In this document: piece by piece, positions 46,911 through 55,644 of the stretch
Layout: the number at the start of each line of letters is the position of its first letter
Position numbering within the stretch: the stretch's first letter is position 1
Assembly: GCF_021401345.1 (NCBI RefSeq)
Contig: NZ_JACBGE010000002.1
Coordinates: 248,001-312,000 of the forward strand
From: Hydrogenophaga sp. NFH-34
Lineage (GTDB): Bacteria > Pseudomonadota > Gammaproteobacteria > Burkholderiales > Burkholderiaceae_C
DNA: 64,000 bases
Direction of reading: 5' to 3'
Position numbers and translations under genes: made by a program
Notes under the pieces: generated by a model
Told to the model about the DNA's origin: nothing
The model's input: only the letters and a program-made list of their open reading frames with translations
Databases searched by the model: none

Positions 46911-49184
46911 ATGAATACCCAAGCACAGGGACTGATATCCGACCTTGCCCTTCACACACTGGGATGGAAGGCCTTTCAGGACCTTTGCGCGCAGGTCTGT
47001 GCCGAGGTCCTGAGCACCACTGTGTCTATCTACCGCGAAGCCCAAGATGGTGGACAGGATGCGGTCTTTCTTGGAAAACGTTCAACACCGGACTCCGTCG
47101 TTGCGGAGATCACCGTTCAGTGCAAATTCAGCAGCAAAGCGGAACATCGCCTGAGACCCAGTGACATTGACCCGGAGTTGGAAACGATTCGTGCATTGGT
47201 CCAAAACGGACAAGCACACGCGTACTACTTCATCACCAGCCTCGGCGTGGACGCCCCGGTTGCAGCCACCATTCGCACCAAGCTACTCGAAGCCGGAGTC
47301 AAAGAGCCGCATGTTCTCGGCCGAGAATGGTTAACACTCCAGATCCGCCAAAGCGCGCGATTGAGAGCCTTGGTACCACGGGTATATGGACTGGGCGACC
47401 TGTCCATCATTCTGGATGAACGCTGCGTTCACCAAACTCAAGCCCTTTTGGGCCACATGCTGCCAAGCCTCAGTGTCTATGTTCCGACGGCTGCTCATCG
47501 AAGTGCCGTGCGGGTGCTATCCGATCACGGCATTGTGCTGTTACTCGGCCCACCCGCCACTGGAAAGTCCATGCTGGCCGCCATTTTGGCAACGACGGCC
47601 ATTGATGGCGATGGTCACCAATGTCTCAAATGCGAGGGTCCGCTTGAACTGATTGAGCGGTGGAACCCACATGAGAAAGGCCGCCTGTACTGGATTGACG
47701 ATGCATTCGGGCCGAACCAACTGCGCAGCGACTACATCGACAGCTGGATCAGCGCGATACCCAAAGTGAAAGCCGCGATCGATAGTGGCAATCGCTTCAT
47801 CTTGACCTCACGCAACCACATATGGAACGCAGCCAAGGTCAAACTTGGCACACGGAACCATCCTCTCTTTGAGGACGGGCGCGCGGTGGTCGATGTCGGT
47901 AGCCTCAGCCCCGATGAGAGGGAGCAGATCGTCTATAACCATGTGAAGGCGGGAAATCAGGCCCAGCCATGGAAACGACGTGTGAAGCCTTATTTGGGCT
48001 CGATCGCATCCAATCCGCAACTCCTCCCTGAGATCGCCCGTCGTCTGGGCGACAACAGCTACACCAAAGGCCTGGTCGATGTCCCAACGGATCTCGTCAA
48101 ATTTGTTGCCGAGCCAGCGGAGTTCCTCAAGCACACCATCCTTGAGTTGACCGACCCACAACAGGCGGCCTTGACACTTGTCTTTCTCTGGCGCTCGCGG
48201 CTGCCGTTGCAGGAAATTTCCGGCGAAGAAACCAAACACGTCGCCGACAAATACGGTGTCACTATCGCTGCTATGGTTGATGCCCTCCCACAGTTGGAAG
48301 GGGCATTTCTCAATCGGCGACGGGAAGACAACCAAGACTTTTGGAGCTTCATCCATCCAACATTTGCGGATGCCATCAGCAGCATCTTGAGCACCCGCCC
48401 CGACCTCGTCGATTTGTATCTCAGAGGTACTCCTGTGGTGACCCTCTTGAACGAAGCGGTGTGCGATGGCGCGGAGCCTATTCCTGATGCAGTCGTAATT
48501 CCCGCATCGGCCACCGAGCATCTTGTCACTCGCTTGGTCGGCACGCCAAATGAACTGAACTCCAATCGGGATCTCTTTGACTTTTTGACCCACCGCGCGT
48601 CTGAGTCTGCACTGAGGGCCGTATTGACAAAAGACCCCAGCATCTTGGACAGAACAGACTCAAACTACTGGAGAGTGACTTGGAGCCGGCGAATCCAGCT
48701 CCTCGCTCGAGTGAACCGACTCGGCTTGCTGCCGTCAGGTTTGCGAGATGAGGTGTCCGATGAGCTTGAGAGCGCCGCGCTCAACGAGTTTGATGCCTCG
48801 TTCCTGAATAAAGACGAGGTACTGGCCTTGATGCACCCATCCAGCTTGGTCCGAATGACAACCCGCTTGGTCGACCTTCTCGATGACGGGGTGCCACAGC
48901 GCATCAAAGAGTTGGTCGAGACGACAGAGCCTGACACCGATTTGGTCGACCACTTCGACGATATCCAGAGTTTTGTTGCTCGGCTTCAAGAGGCGTTCGA
49001 TGAAGAGGCATCTTCTCAGCAGAAGCTTCTCTCGCTGAGTGAGCAAATCAAGGCGGCAATAGAAGTCGCCTCGAAGCGCAAAAAAGACGAAGACGACGAG
49101 GAATTTTGGCCCAACATCACTCCGGCGAAGGTCACCACAGCACCTCGCAAAGGCCGATCTGTCTTCAGTGATGTGGACGAATGA
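46911..49184 (+). CDS. Mrr-like nuclease fused to a STAND-type NTPase (nSTAND3-like)
   Basis: The 757-aa protein starts after AAGGAGCGCGACCGA. The N-terminal domain (about 1-140) has a restriction-endonuclease-like pattern: F22-DL, GGQD with D50, and ITVQCK with Q70-x-K72, as in Mrr-cat nucleases. The central NTPase has Walker A GPPATGKS (213-220), Walker B LYWIDDAFG (259-267) and a sensor-like arginine in FILTSRNHIW. The C-terminal half (about 370-757) is helical and ends in a charged tail. This architecture fits STAND immune sensors in which target binding switches on an effector nuclease. It lies 56 bases after jetD and could be transcribed with Wadjet or alone. Confidence 0.78.
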   Translation: MNTQAQGLISDLALHTLGWKAFQDLCAQVCAEVLSTTVSIYREAQDGGQDAVFLGKRSTPDSVVAEITVQCKFSSKAEHRLRPSDIDPELETIRALVQNGQAHAYYFITSLGVDAPVAATIRTKLLEAGVKEPHVLGREWLTLQIRQSARLRALVPRVYGLGDLSIILDERCVHQTQALLGHMLPSLSVYVPTAAHRSAVRVLSDHGIVLLLGPPATGKSMLAAILATTAIDGDGHQCLKCEGPLELIERWNPHEKGRLYWIDDAFGPNQLRSDYIDSWISAIPKVKAAIDSGNRFILTSRNHIWNAAKVKLGTRNHPLFEDGRAVVDVGSLSPDEREQIVYNHVKAGNQAQPWKRRVKPYLGSIASNPQLLPEIARRLGDNSYTKGLVDVPTDLVKFVAEPAEFLKHTILELTDPQQAALTLVFLWRSRLPLQEISGEETKHVADKYGVTIAAMVDALPQLEGAFLNRRREDNQDFWSFIHPTFADAISSILSTRPDLVDLYLRGTPVVTLLNEAVCDGAEPIPDAVVIPASATEHLVTRLVGTPNELNSNRDLFDFLTHRASESALRAVLTKDPSILDRTDSNYWRVTWSRRIQLLARVNRLGLLPSGLRDEVSDELESAALNEFDASFLNKDEVLALMHPSSLVRMTTRLVDLLDDGVPQRIKELVETTEPDTDLVDHFDDIQSFVARLQEAFDEEASSQQKLLSLSEQIKAAIEVASKRKKDEDDEEFWPNITPAKVTTAPRKGRSVFSDVDE

Positions 49185-49429
49185 GGTTCTGGAAACTGAA
49201 ATCAAGACAGAACTCGGGCAACTCCAATGCGGCATTCAGGTTTGCTGGGGAGATGCGATGCTTCCTGAACGGATCGCTCCCGATGGCGTGAAAACCTGGT
49301 TGGCACGCTACGTAGTCTCTGGCGTCCAGAAGCAGACTTGGCTTCATCCTCCGCACAGCAGTGGTGGAGACGAAAAACACATGTCACGGGCGCAGGCCAG
49401 CGCTGATAACGCCCAATAAGTGCAGCTAT

Positions 49430-50068
49430 TTATGTTGCAAGAGCCTGCGGAATTCGTAGGCCCGGCACTTCCACCAAGTCTTGACCGACGCGGAAAACTT
49501 CTTGAACACCGCCACCGAGCTGAACATCGAGCATTACCAGTAAGTCCCCAAGATCTGCATATTGCATTTTCAGGCCGAGCCTCTCACGTCTCGCACCCAG
49601 GTCGGTTTCCGATCGCTTCACGCCCCACTGCTCTGTGTATGCGCTGCTGGAATTTGTGCCGCGCGAAACTGGGACAAGCCTGATGTACTTGTAGCCACGA
49701 AGTTGTGCCATTCGCCGGTTGTACATATGAGCCAGCACCTTGCCCTCTACAACATCGTTTCCGAAGGCGGCAACGTACGCTTGACGATAGCGGGTGTAGT
49801 TGTGGCTTACCCATACTTGTCTTTTTTCAAAGAACACATCAGATCGCTGATGGGTCCAAATTGGAAGGCGTTCGTCTCGAGGTGGCGGTGGGTCAATCGC
49901 CACGAGAAGTGCGCGACCGGGAGAGAGTACTTTGACAATGTCGCCGATGTGCTCAGAGATTGCCGCCTCGTCCACAGCAACGATTGGGACATGCAGGCAC
50001 TCCGGGAGTCCCCACTGGCGAATTGCCTGAAAGTACGCGGGCTCGTTTCGAGTGCGAGGCATTCTCAT
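49430..50068 (-). CDS. Hypothetical defence-island protein
   Basis: This 212-aa soluble protein starts MRMPRTRNEPAYFQAIRQWG; a GTG at 50143 is a possible earlier start. It contains VAIDPPPPRDERLPIWTHQR, VSHNYTRYRQAYVAAFG, KVLAHMYNRRMAQLRGYKYI and RLVPVSRGTNSSSAYTEQWG. I do not recognise the family. The well-ordered block from 60 to 150 looks like a folded domain, and its codon use is plausible. The opposite strand carries only shadow frames. The 245 bases between it and the STAND gene hold no clear gene; a small frame at 49168-49419 overlaps the STAND stop and is doubtful. Confidence 0.6.
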   Translation of the reverse strand: MRMPRTRNEPAYFQAIRQWGLPECLHVPIVAVDEAAISEHIGDIVKVLSPGRALLVAIDPPPPRDERLPIWTHQRSDVFFEKRQVWVSHNYTRYRQAYVAAFGNDVVEGKVLAHMYNRRMAQLRGYKYIRLVPVSRGTNSSSAYTEQWGVKRSETDLGARRERLGLKMQYADLGDLLVMLDVQLGGGVQEVFRVGQDLVEVPGLRIPQALAT

Positions 50069-50310
50069 CTGGCGTCGTACGCAATGAAGTTGTCCCGATG
50101 GCAGATGTAGGCCAAGGCATGGACGTAGCCTGGACTGCTGCACAAATCGGCGAGATCACCAAAGACAGCAGACTCTGCCCTTTTGGCTTTGTGTGGATCG
50201 GGCCTTGTGGCGCTGTTGTTGGACATGGCGAAGAGGGTTCTGTTGAAACTGAACGGTTGCTCACATGACCTGCGCGGCGACCGATCGCTGGGGTGATGGG
50301 TCGGTCAGGA

Positions 50311-50517
50311 TCACCTTTCAGAAAGCTCAGCGGAAGCCGAACGCGTTCTTTCGACCCGGCTGCCATTGACGAACACTTCATCGCCCACGGCCTCGATCAG
50401 GATCTCGCCGTAGCGACTCTCCCAGACGTAGCGCAACACACCGGCGGTGGCCAGGGGCAGATCGTCGCTGCGTTCTTGGATCCGCAGCAGCACTTCCTGG
50501 AGCACGGGAGCATTCAT
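50311..50517 (-). CDS. Small hypothetical protein, second gene of a LexA-linked pair
   Basis: This 68-aa protein begins MNAPVLQEVLLRIQERSDDL and contains GVLRYVWESRYGEILIEAVG. It has no membrane segment or known motif. It follows a 27-codon gene by 33 bases on the same strand, and both lie behind a LexA-like box. The function is unknown. It is divergent from radC. Confidence 0.6.
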   Translation of the reverse strand: MNAPVLQEVLLRIQERSDDLPLATAGVLRYVWESRYGEILIEAVGDEVFVNGSRVERTRSASAELSER

Positions 50518-50550
50518 GCAGGGATCTCGTAGGGTGCAGGCATAGGCTGT

Positions 50551-50634
50551 TCAGAACCAGCGCCAGACGCGGCGCAGCCATTCCGAACGGCGCTGGAAGC
50601 GGGGTTGGTAAAGCTGACGGAATTCATGGTGCAT
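50551..50634 (-). CDS. 27-aa basic peptide behind a LexA-like box
   Basis: The ATG at 50634 follows an ideal ribosome binding site (AAGGAGAAGCCC). The peptide starts MHHEFRQLYQPRFQRRSEWL and ends RRVWRWF; it is very basic and rich in aromatic residues. The good ribosome site and the box just upstream support a real gene. It could be a leader, a small regulator or a toxic peptide; nothing in the sequence decides this. Confidence 0.5.
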   Translation of the reverse strand: MHHEFRQLYQPRFQRRSEWLRRVWRWF

Positions 50635-50652
50635 GGGCTTCTCCTTGTTAGT

Positions 50653-50670
50653 ACTGTAATTTTATCCAGT
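50653..50670 (-). promoter_or_regulatory. LexA-like SOS box upstream of the small gene pair
   Basis: TACTGTAATTTTATCCAG is followed by T and fits CTG-N10-CAG (CTG 50654-50656, CAG 50667-50669). One base departs from the CTGT-N8-ACAG form. It lies 18 bases upstream of the 27-codon gene, where a bound repressor would block transcription. Confidence 0.6.
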
Positions 50671-51052
50671 CTTTCTGGCAAGCCCTGATTTTTGAACTGA
50701 AGGACGGTTTGTCAGCCCAGGGATTCGTGCGTCCCGGCTGGCGCCGTCGGGCTGCCCGGGCGTTGCCCCGAGCCAGGCGGAGCCCGTCTCGGCCGTTCGG
50801 CGGGAATCCCTGACGCCTCCGGCAAGCCTGTGCTGCCTGCGCGCTGTGCTTGCCCTGGTACGCGTGAGGTGCGTGGGTGGGGGCGTCTTGCTGTTCCCTT
50901 CACCGTAGCACGCCGTTCTCGGCGTCAAGGTCGGCGCGCCCTGCCCTGCGGTGGTGCGCTGGCGTCCTGCGGCCGTCTTCGAACCTTGACCCCTGCGCTG
51001 CGCCGTGCAGGTGCCGGTCTCGGGCAATCCCGCCCGATTCACGGAGCCGGCC
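50671..51052. other. Long radC leader without a gene
   Basis: These 382 bases between the LexA-like box and radC are GC-rich in their right part and contain no reading frame with convincing protein features. The region carries short dyads (for example GGGATTCGTGCGTCCC near 50722) and probably holds the radC promoter and a long leader, as is common for radC copies on integrative elements. Confidence 0.4.
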
Positions 51053-51562
51053 ATGGCACACGATCTCTTCTCCTTCGATCCTTCCGTTCTTCTGGTTCGC
51101 GACACCGCGGGCGAATACCGCCCGGCGCAGACCGACGAGGTGCTGCAGGCGGCGCAACGCATCCTGCGACAACAACTGGGCGAGCGGGCACTGTTCGACT
51201 CACCGCAGGCGGTGCGGGAGTTCCTGAAGGTGAAGCTGGGTGTGCTGGAGCACGAGGTGTTCGCGGTCCTGATGCTGGATTCGCAGAACCGACTGATCGA
51301 GTACGTGGAACTCTTCCGGGGCACGGTGAGCCAGACCTCGGTCTATCCACGGGAGGTGGTCAAGGAGTGCCTGGCCCGCAATGCGGCCGCCCTGGTTCTG
51401 GTGCACAACCACCCCTCGGGGGTGGCCGAGCCGTCCCGGGCCGATGAGCACCTGACACAGACGCTCAAGTCGGCTTTGTCGCTGGTGGACGTGCGGGTGC
51501 TGGACCACATGATCGTGGCGGGCGACCAGGTCCTTTCGATGGCCGAATGTGGACGGCTGTGA
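51053..51562 (+). CDS. radC: RadC family protein (JAB/MPN domain), island copy
   Basis: This 169-aa RadC homologue has the JAMM metalloprotease-like motif [16 protein letters not shown] and the family segments [20 protein letters not shown] and [18 protein letters not shown]. It lacks the N-terminal helix-hairpin-helix part of chromosomal RadC, as do many copies carried by integrative elements. The function in repair is disputed; island copies often sit near defence genes. It is followed by a strong terminator. Confidence 0.93.
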   Translation: MAHDLFSFDPSVLLVRDTAGEYRPAQTDEVLQAAQRILRQQLGERALFDSPQAVREFLKVKLGVLEHEVFAVLMLDSQNRLIEYVELFRGTVSQTSVYPREVVKECLARNAAALVLVHNHPSGVAEPSRADEHLTQTLKSALSLVDVRVLDHMIVAGDQVLSMAECGRL

Positions 51563-51567
51563 ACCCC

Positions 51568-51589
51568 GGGGGCGCAGCCCCCCTTTTTT
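51568..51589 (+). terminator. Rho-independent terminator after radC
   Basis: GGGGGC-GCA-GCCCCC followed by C and six T residues begins 5 bases after the radC stop. Confidence 0.9.
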
Positions 51590-52143
51590 GCTCCGCCGAG
51601 GCATCGGAGTGACCTGAGGAGTCCCTCCAGGGGTCGAGCAGCGCCCCATCCCGCCGCGCTGGTTTGGCGCCCAGGAGTGCCGCCGAGCAGGCAATGCTTG
51701 ACCTGCAAGACGCCGAAGCCACAGTGCATTGGTCCAGTGGTTTCTGCGCAGATCGATCGGCACGTGCCTCGATGTGGGTCTCCAAGACGAACCCGGTTTC
51801 GCGCGTGGTTTTCGTCTATAGGGTCTGAAGTGCGGCGATTGTTGCCTTTCGAAAGGCGCTGCCGAACTGACGCTGAAGACCTGCGACCCCTCACTACCTT
51901 TCATAGAGTCACGCTGAGCGATTAGCCAGATAACTGTATATTTGCACAGTGACTTTCTCCATCTACACCACCGCCTCAAGGTGCAGTGAACATCCGCTCG
52001 CTATGCCTGTGGCCGCGTGCGTCCGGCTTTTCCAGCGCACCAGCCTACCGAACGTAGAAGCCGGGAATCAAGTTCTGGCGTTTGCGTTCGCAAATCTGTT
52101 ACAAACGGTGAGCGCGAATAGCGGGGAGTACACAAAAGAATCC
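51590..52143. other. Gap before the ABC-3C-like operon, no convincing gene
   Basis: These 554 bases hold the LexA box at 51933-51950 and the presumed promoter of the following operon. An in-frame extension of the nuclease gene reaches back to a GTG at 51949 inside the box, but its residues (MTFSIYTTASRCSEH) do not look like the conserved protein start. No other feature was found. Confidence 0.4.
51933..51950 (+). promoter_or_regulatory. LexA SOS box upstream of the ABC-3C-like operon
   Basis: ACTGTATATTTGCACAGT is a perfect CTGT-N8-ACAG site with the AT-rich centre of the LexA consensus. A TATATT hexamer (51937-51942) inside the box could be the -10 element. The first gene start at 52144 is 194 bases downstream. 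Control by LexA is inferred from the motif. Confidence 0.7.
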
Positions 52144-53310
52144 ATGGACACTATCCATGACAAAGCGCCGCGGGAGACAGCCGGGCGCACCACGGTTACG
52201 CGATTCCGAATGCAGTTCCAGGCTGCCGCCTACGCGGCGCTTGAGATTCTGAGCGGCAAAGAGGTCGACCGTGTCTACTGCGACTATCACGATGACTTCG
52301 TCGTGCGCCGAACCGTTGCTGGCGTCGTCGAGTACCACTTCTTCCAGGTCAAGACCAAGGGCAAGGCCAATCAGCAATGGGACGTGGCCGAGGTCTTCTC
52401 GCTTAAGAAGAAGGGCGCGCTCGACACTGAAGAGAAGCTGGAAGCGATTCGAAAGAGCATCGCCGGCAAGCTCTTTGTGCACACCGTCGAGTTCGGCGAG
52501 CAATGCCGCAGAATCACGGTACTCAGCAATGTGCACTTCGATGACGACGTTCACGAAGTCGTTGCAGACCTAGCCGCAGGGTCATCCAGCAAGAAGTACA
52601 TCAGCCAGTTCATCAGCAAGTTTGCTGACATAGTTTCTCCTGGCAAGCCAATGTTGCCAGAGGAAGTCGAGGCAGCTCGGAAGAAGTTGTCGCTGCTGGC
52701 GAACGTTCAGCATATCGGCGACACGCTCGAGGCCTTTGCCATGGCCGCGCACAAAGCAATCTGGCAGCACAGCGAAATCGAGCTCCACCAGCACGAGGTC
52801 GAACGCATTGCCAACAGCTTGGTAGCGCTCGTCGAGGAAAAGTCCTGTGCTCCGATCAACGGCCTATCCAAGTCCGGTATCGACACGGTGGCCAGTGTCG
52901 GCCTAGAGGACCTGCTCAAGGTCCTTAGCATCTCCACGCAGGTGTATCAGACCCTTTTGGCAGGGGGTGACCCTGGAGCCATCAAGTCCGCATCCATCCT
53001 TCAGCGGAAGCTGAAAGAGGTCGGCGCCACCGACTCGATGATTGAGGCAGCTTCACGCGCCAAGGTTTCCTGGGATGTCTGGGTGCGGAGCGCGCGGCAT
53101 GGATCTCCCGACTTCACCTTCAACGTGCTGCTCGAAGAAATTGATAGCAAGTGCAAGCTTTGGCTACTTGCCGGCGGTGCAATCTCAGACCTTGAGAATT
53201 TCGTCCAAGGCGTTCTGGACTCGCCCATAGGCAACAAATTCCCGGCATTGAATACCGACCTTGTATTCGGAGCGTTCTGCGCCTCGGTCGTTAGAAGGTT
53301 GACGCGATGA
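52144..53310 (+). CDS. ABC-3C system effector with DUF4297 (Cap4-type) nuclease domain
   Basis: The start MDTIHDKAPRETAGRTTVTR matches the usual beginning of DUF4297 proteins; 388 aa. The N-terminal domain has the PD-(D/E)xK-like pattern: RFRMQFQAAAYAALEIL, acidic residues in YCDYHDDFVV (D50, D51) and HFFQVKTKGK (Q68-x-K70). The remainder is a helical domain expected to contact the partner proteins. This nuclease type cuts double-stranded DNA in CBASS Cap4. Its stop overlaps the next gene (ATGA), so the three genes form a tight operon. Confidence 0.82.
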   Translation: MDTIHDKAPRETAGRTTVTRFRMQFQAAAYAALEILSGKEVDRVYCDYHDDFVVRRTVAGVVEYHFFQVKTKGKANQQWDVAEVFSLKKKGALDTEEKLEAIRKSIAGKLFVHTVEFGEQCRRITVLSNVHFDDDVHEVVADLAAGSSSKKYISQFISKFADIVSPGKPMLPEEVEAARKKLSLLANVQHIGDTLEAFAMAAHKAIWQHSEIELHQHEVERIANSLVALVEEKSCAPINGLSKSGIDTVASVGLEDLLKVLSISTQVYQTLLAGGDPGAIKSASILQRKLKEVGATDSMIEAASRAKVSWDVWVRSARHGSPDFTFNVLLEEIDSKCKLWLLAGGAISDLENFVQGVLDSPIGNKFPALNTDLVFGAFCASVVRRLTR

Positions 53311-53786
53311 GCGCAGCCGATTTCTTCAGTGAGGCAAAGCGGCTCAACCTGAAGCTGCAGATATCCGGAGATGGGCCGTCCCCGGCGCACACGCTCGACA
53401 ACGAGGCGCTGTTTCAGCTGCCCCTACTTGCCATGACCATCTTGGCATTATCGAAGGGGCTATCCAAGCCCGAGCTACCAGAGATTGGTCAGCTGGTGGG
53501 CGAGTGCTTGGAGCGTACTGTCGCTGGGTTCAAAGGTTCGTCGCAGGATATTGGATGGTCCGGCAACCTTCGCATCAGGACGATCAAGGCACTCACGTTC
53601 CTAGAGTCGACCGGGCAGGTCACCATTGACAGAGCGACGCGCCGAGTCTCGGCGACCGACCTCGGTAAGAAGGTCTACAACGACGCCATAAACGGCGAAA
53701 GCCTCTTGGCTGTCTCCATGAAAACAATTGAGCTCAGCTATCAGTACATTAGAGATGAAGCGCGAGTCAGGGGGGAAGTAAATTGA
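53307..53786 (+). CDS. ABC-3C system middle component
   Basis: This 159-aa protein (MSAADFFSEAKRLNLKLQIS) has a winged-helix-like body: LLAMTILALSKGLSKPELPE, RIRTIKALTFLESTGQVTID and RRVSATDLGKKVYND. Its size and place between a nuclease effector and an SMC-like ATPase match the middle component of ABC three-component systems. It overlaps both neighbours by four bases. Assignment depends mainly on context. Confidence 0.72.
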   Translation: MSAADFFSEAKRLNLKLQISGDGPSPAHTLDNEALFQLPLLAMTILALSKGLSKPELPEIGQLVGECLERTVAGFKGSSQDIGWSGNLRIRTIKALTFLESTGQVTIDRATRRVSATDLGKKVYNDAINGESLLAVSMKTIELSYQYIRDEARVRGEVN

Positions 53787-55591
53787 GGCTGAAGTCGCTG
53801 CAAATCGAACCTCTGGGCCAAGCGGGTTGGGAAAGCTCGTTGCTGGAGTTTGGTCACCGGACCACAATGTTGTTCGCTCCAAACGGAAGCGGGAAGTCGC
53901 CGGTCATCCGCGCTCTCGCGTCGGCACTCGGTTTTCCAAATAAGTTTCGGAACGACATCCTTGAGAAATGCAAGGCAGTTGTTCTGCATGCAGAGTCTGA
54001 AGGTAAGCCGCTGACGATCCGCCGGGTAATCGGGGCGACGAACAACGAGTTCTACGCGACGATTGATTTCGATGGCGAGCAGACGGAGCATCATGCGGAG
54101 GGTTCCTTCTCCATTGAGCTGTTCAGACTGCTTGGGCTCAAGCCTCCACGGCTTGTCTCGAATAAGGGAGGGGAAGCACAGCCTTACATCTCCACGCTGC
54201 TGCCAGTTTTCTACTTGATTCAGGGTTATGGATATTCCGCCGCATATCGGTCGCCCAACCCGTTCATTGAAGACCAGTTCGCGGAGATGGTCCGCTTCGC
54301 CTTTGGCCTGAATCCCAAGCACTCCTACGAGGTCAAGAAAAGCCTTATCGAGGAGAAGAGCGCCCTCGAAGCACAAACGCGCAAGATCGTGGGGGCGCAG
54401 CGGGTGCTGGAGTATCAAAGCCGCGGAGTTGACGCCAGCGACGCCAACCAAGAGGTGTTGCAGCGGACTGTGGACGACTTGACCCGGCAGATCGACGCGC
54501 TTCGTGCATCTGTCGATGCCAAAGGTACTGCCAGTTCTACGCTCTCGGAGATTCTGCGCCAGAAGGATTTCCAGATCAGGGCCAAACAGGTGGAGCTCTT
54601 CGACTTGCAGAACCGTATTGCAGGCATCGAGACCATCCGAGCTGAGATAGATGGCGAGGTCAAGACGCTTGGCCTGAACGAAGAGGCCCGGCGAGTCTTC
54701 ACCTCGTTTCAGGAAATCTGTCGCGTGCCGAATTGCGGGCTATTCCTGGGCAGCACCGAGTCGTATGGGAAAAACCTTCTGTACCTCAAGGATCAAATCA
54801 AAGACCTCGAGCGCAACAGCATTCGCGCCGAGATTCGCGTCGAACAGCTGCAAGAGCGTCTAGGCGAGCTGGGCGCAGAGCGTCAGACACTTGTCGACAG
54901 CCTCGACTCGCCTACCACTTCTGGTGTCGATCAGCTGGTGACAGCTGTTAAGGGACTCACCAAGCAGCTTGTCGACGTGCAATCTGAACTTGGCCGTATA
55001 TCTGCGCTAAAGAACGAGCGCTCGAAGCTGTTTGAGCTGGAGAAGGAACGGGACCGAATTCAGGACCGCATCGACGCACTATCCAACACGGGCAGAGCCG
55101 ACAACGACTTCAAGAGGTTACGGTTGACCCTGCGCGAACTCACCGTCAAGTGGATGCAGACGCTGGTGACGCAGAACGTGTCGACGAACGTCGATATAGA
55201 TTTGAACCTTCGGTTCACGTTCGGTGGCGAAACGATAGAGACCATAGGCAGCGGCGGCACTAGCAGCACGACGATTCGTCTGGTCTTAGCCATACATGCA
55301 GCCTTGTTTGAGGCGTACCTATCAGATAAGTCGCGCCCGTTCCGCATCCTAATCCTCGACACCCCGAAGCAAGAAGAACTCCATACCGCCGACCTGGCGC
55401 AGTACCTTAGGGAGCTGGAGAAAATGTGCGAAGCGAACAATGCTCAGCTCGTGTTCTCGTCCACCGAGTACGACCATCCGACTGGACCGAAGGACAAGCG
55501 TTGGCTTCCTGAATATCATGGCCCGGACAAGCCGATGTACCTTGGACGGCGCGAGGATTTATTGGCCGATGGCCTATTGACGAATCGGTAA
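53783..55591 (+). CDS. ABC-3C system SMC/Rad50-like ATPase
   Basis: This 602-aa ATPase starts at a TTG overlapping the previous stop (TTGA), behind GGGGGAAG. Walker A is APNGSGKS (32-39), coiled coils run from about 195 to 450 with a C-x4-C pair (EICRVPNCG) like a zinc hook, the signature is IGSGGTSSTTIRL near 487 and Walker B is ILILDTPK at 522-529. The end reads LVFSSTEYDH. The layout fits DUF3732-like ATPases of ABC-3C conflict systems, in which the ATPase senses invader DNA and activates the nuclease. Confidence 0.82.
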   Translation: MRLKSLQIEPLGQAGWESSLLEFGHRTTMLFAPNGSGKSPVIRALASALGFPNKFRNDILEKCKAVVLHAESEGKPLTIRRVIGATNNEFYATIDFDGEQTEHHAEGSFSIELFRLLGLKPPRLVSNKGGEAQPYISTLLPVFYLIQGYGYSAAYRSPNPFIEDQFAEMVRFAFGLNPKHSYEVKKSLIEEKSALEAQTRKIVGAQRVLEYQSRGVDASDANQEVLQRTVDDLTRQIDALRASVDAKGTASSTLSEILRQKDFQIRAKQVELFDLQNRIAGIETIRAEIDGEVKTLGLNEEARRVFTSFQEICRVPNCGLFLGSTESYGKNLLYLKDQIKDLERNSIRAEIRVEQLQERLGELGAERQTLVDSLDSPTTSGVDQLVTAVKGLTKQLVDVQSELGRISALKNERSKLFELEKERDRIQDRIDALSNTGRADNDFKRLRLTLRELTVKWMQTLVTQNVSTNVDIDLNLRFTFGGETIETIGSGGTSSTTIRLVLAIHAALFEAYLSDKSRPFRILILDTPKQEELHTADLAQYLRELEKMCEANNAQLVFSSTEYDHPTGPKDKRWLPEYHGPDKPMYLGRREDLLADGLLTNR

Positions 55592-55644
55592 GAGCCAGGT
55601 CTTGTTGGCAGTAAACAGTCGTTCTGAGTAGCCACAGAACATCT

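Noticed and set aside
49168-49419. 83-codon plus-strand frame overlapping the end of the STAND gene
   Set aside because: Its only start lies inside the STAND gene, there is no ribosome site, and the residues resemble no protein family.
51949-52143. N-terminal extension of the DUF4297 gene to the GTG at 51949
   Set aside because: The GTG is inside the LexA box and the added 65 residues do not resemble the family start, which is at MDTIHDKAPRE.
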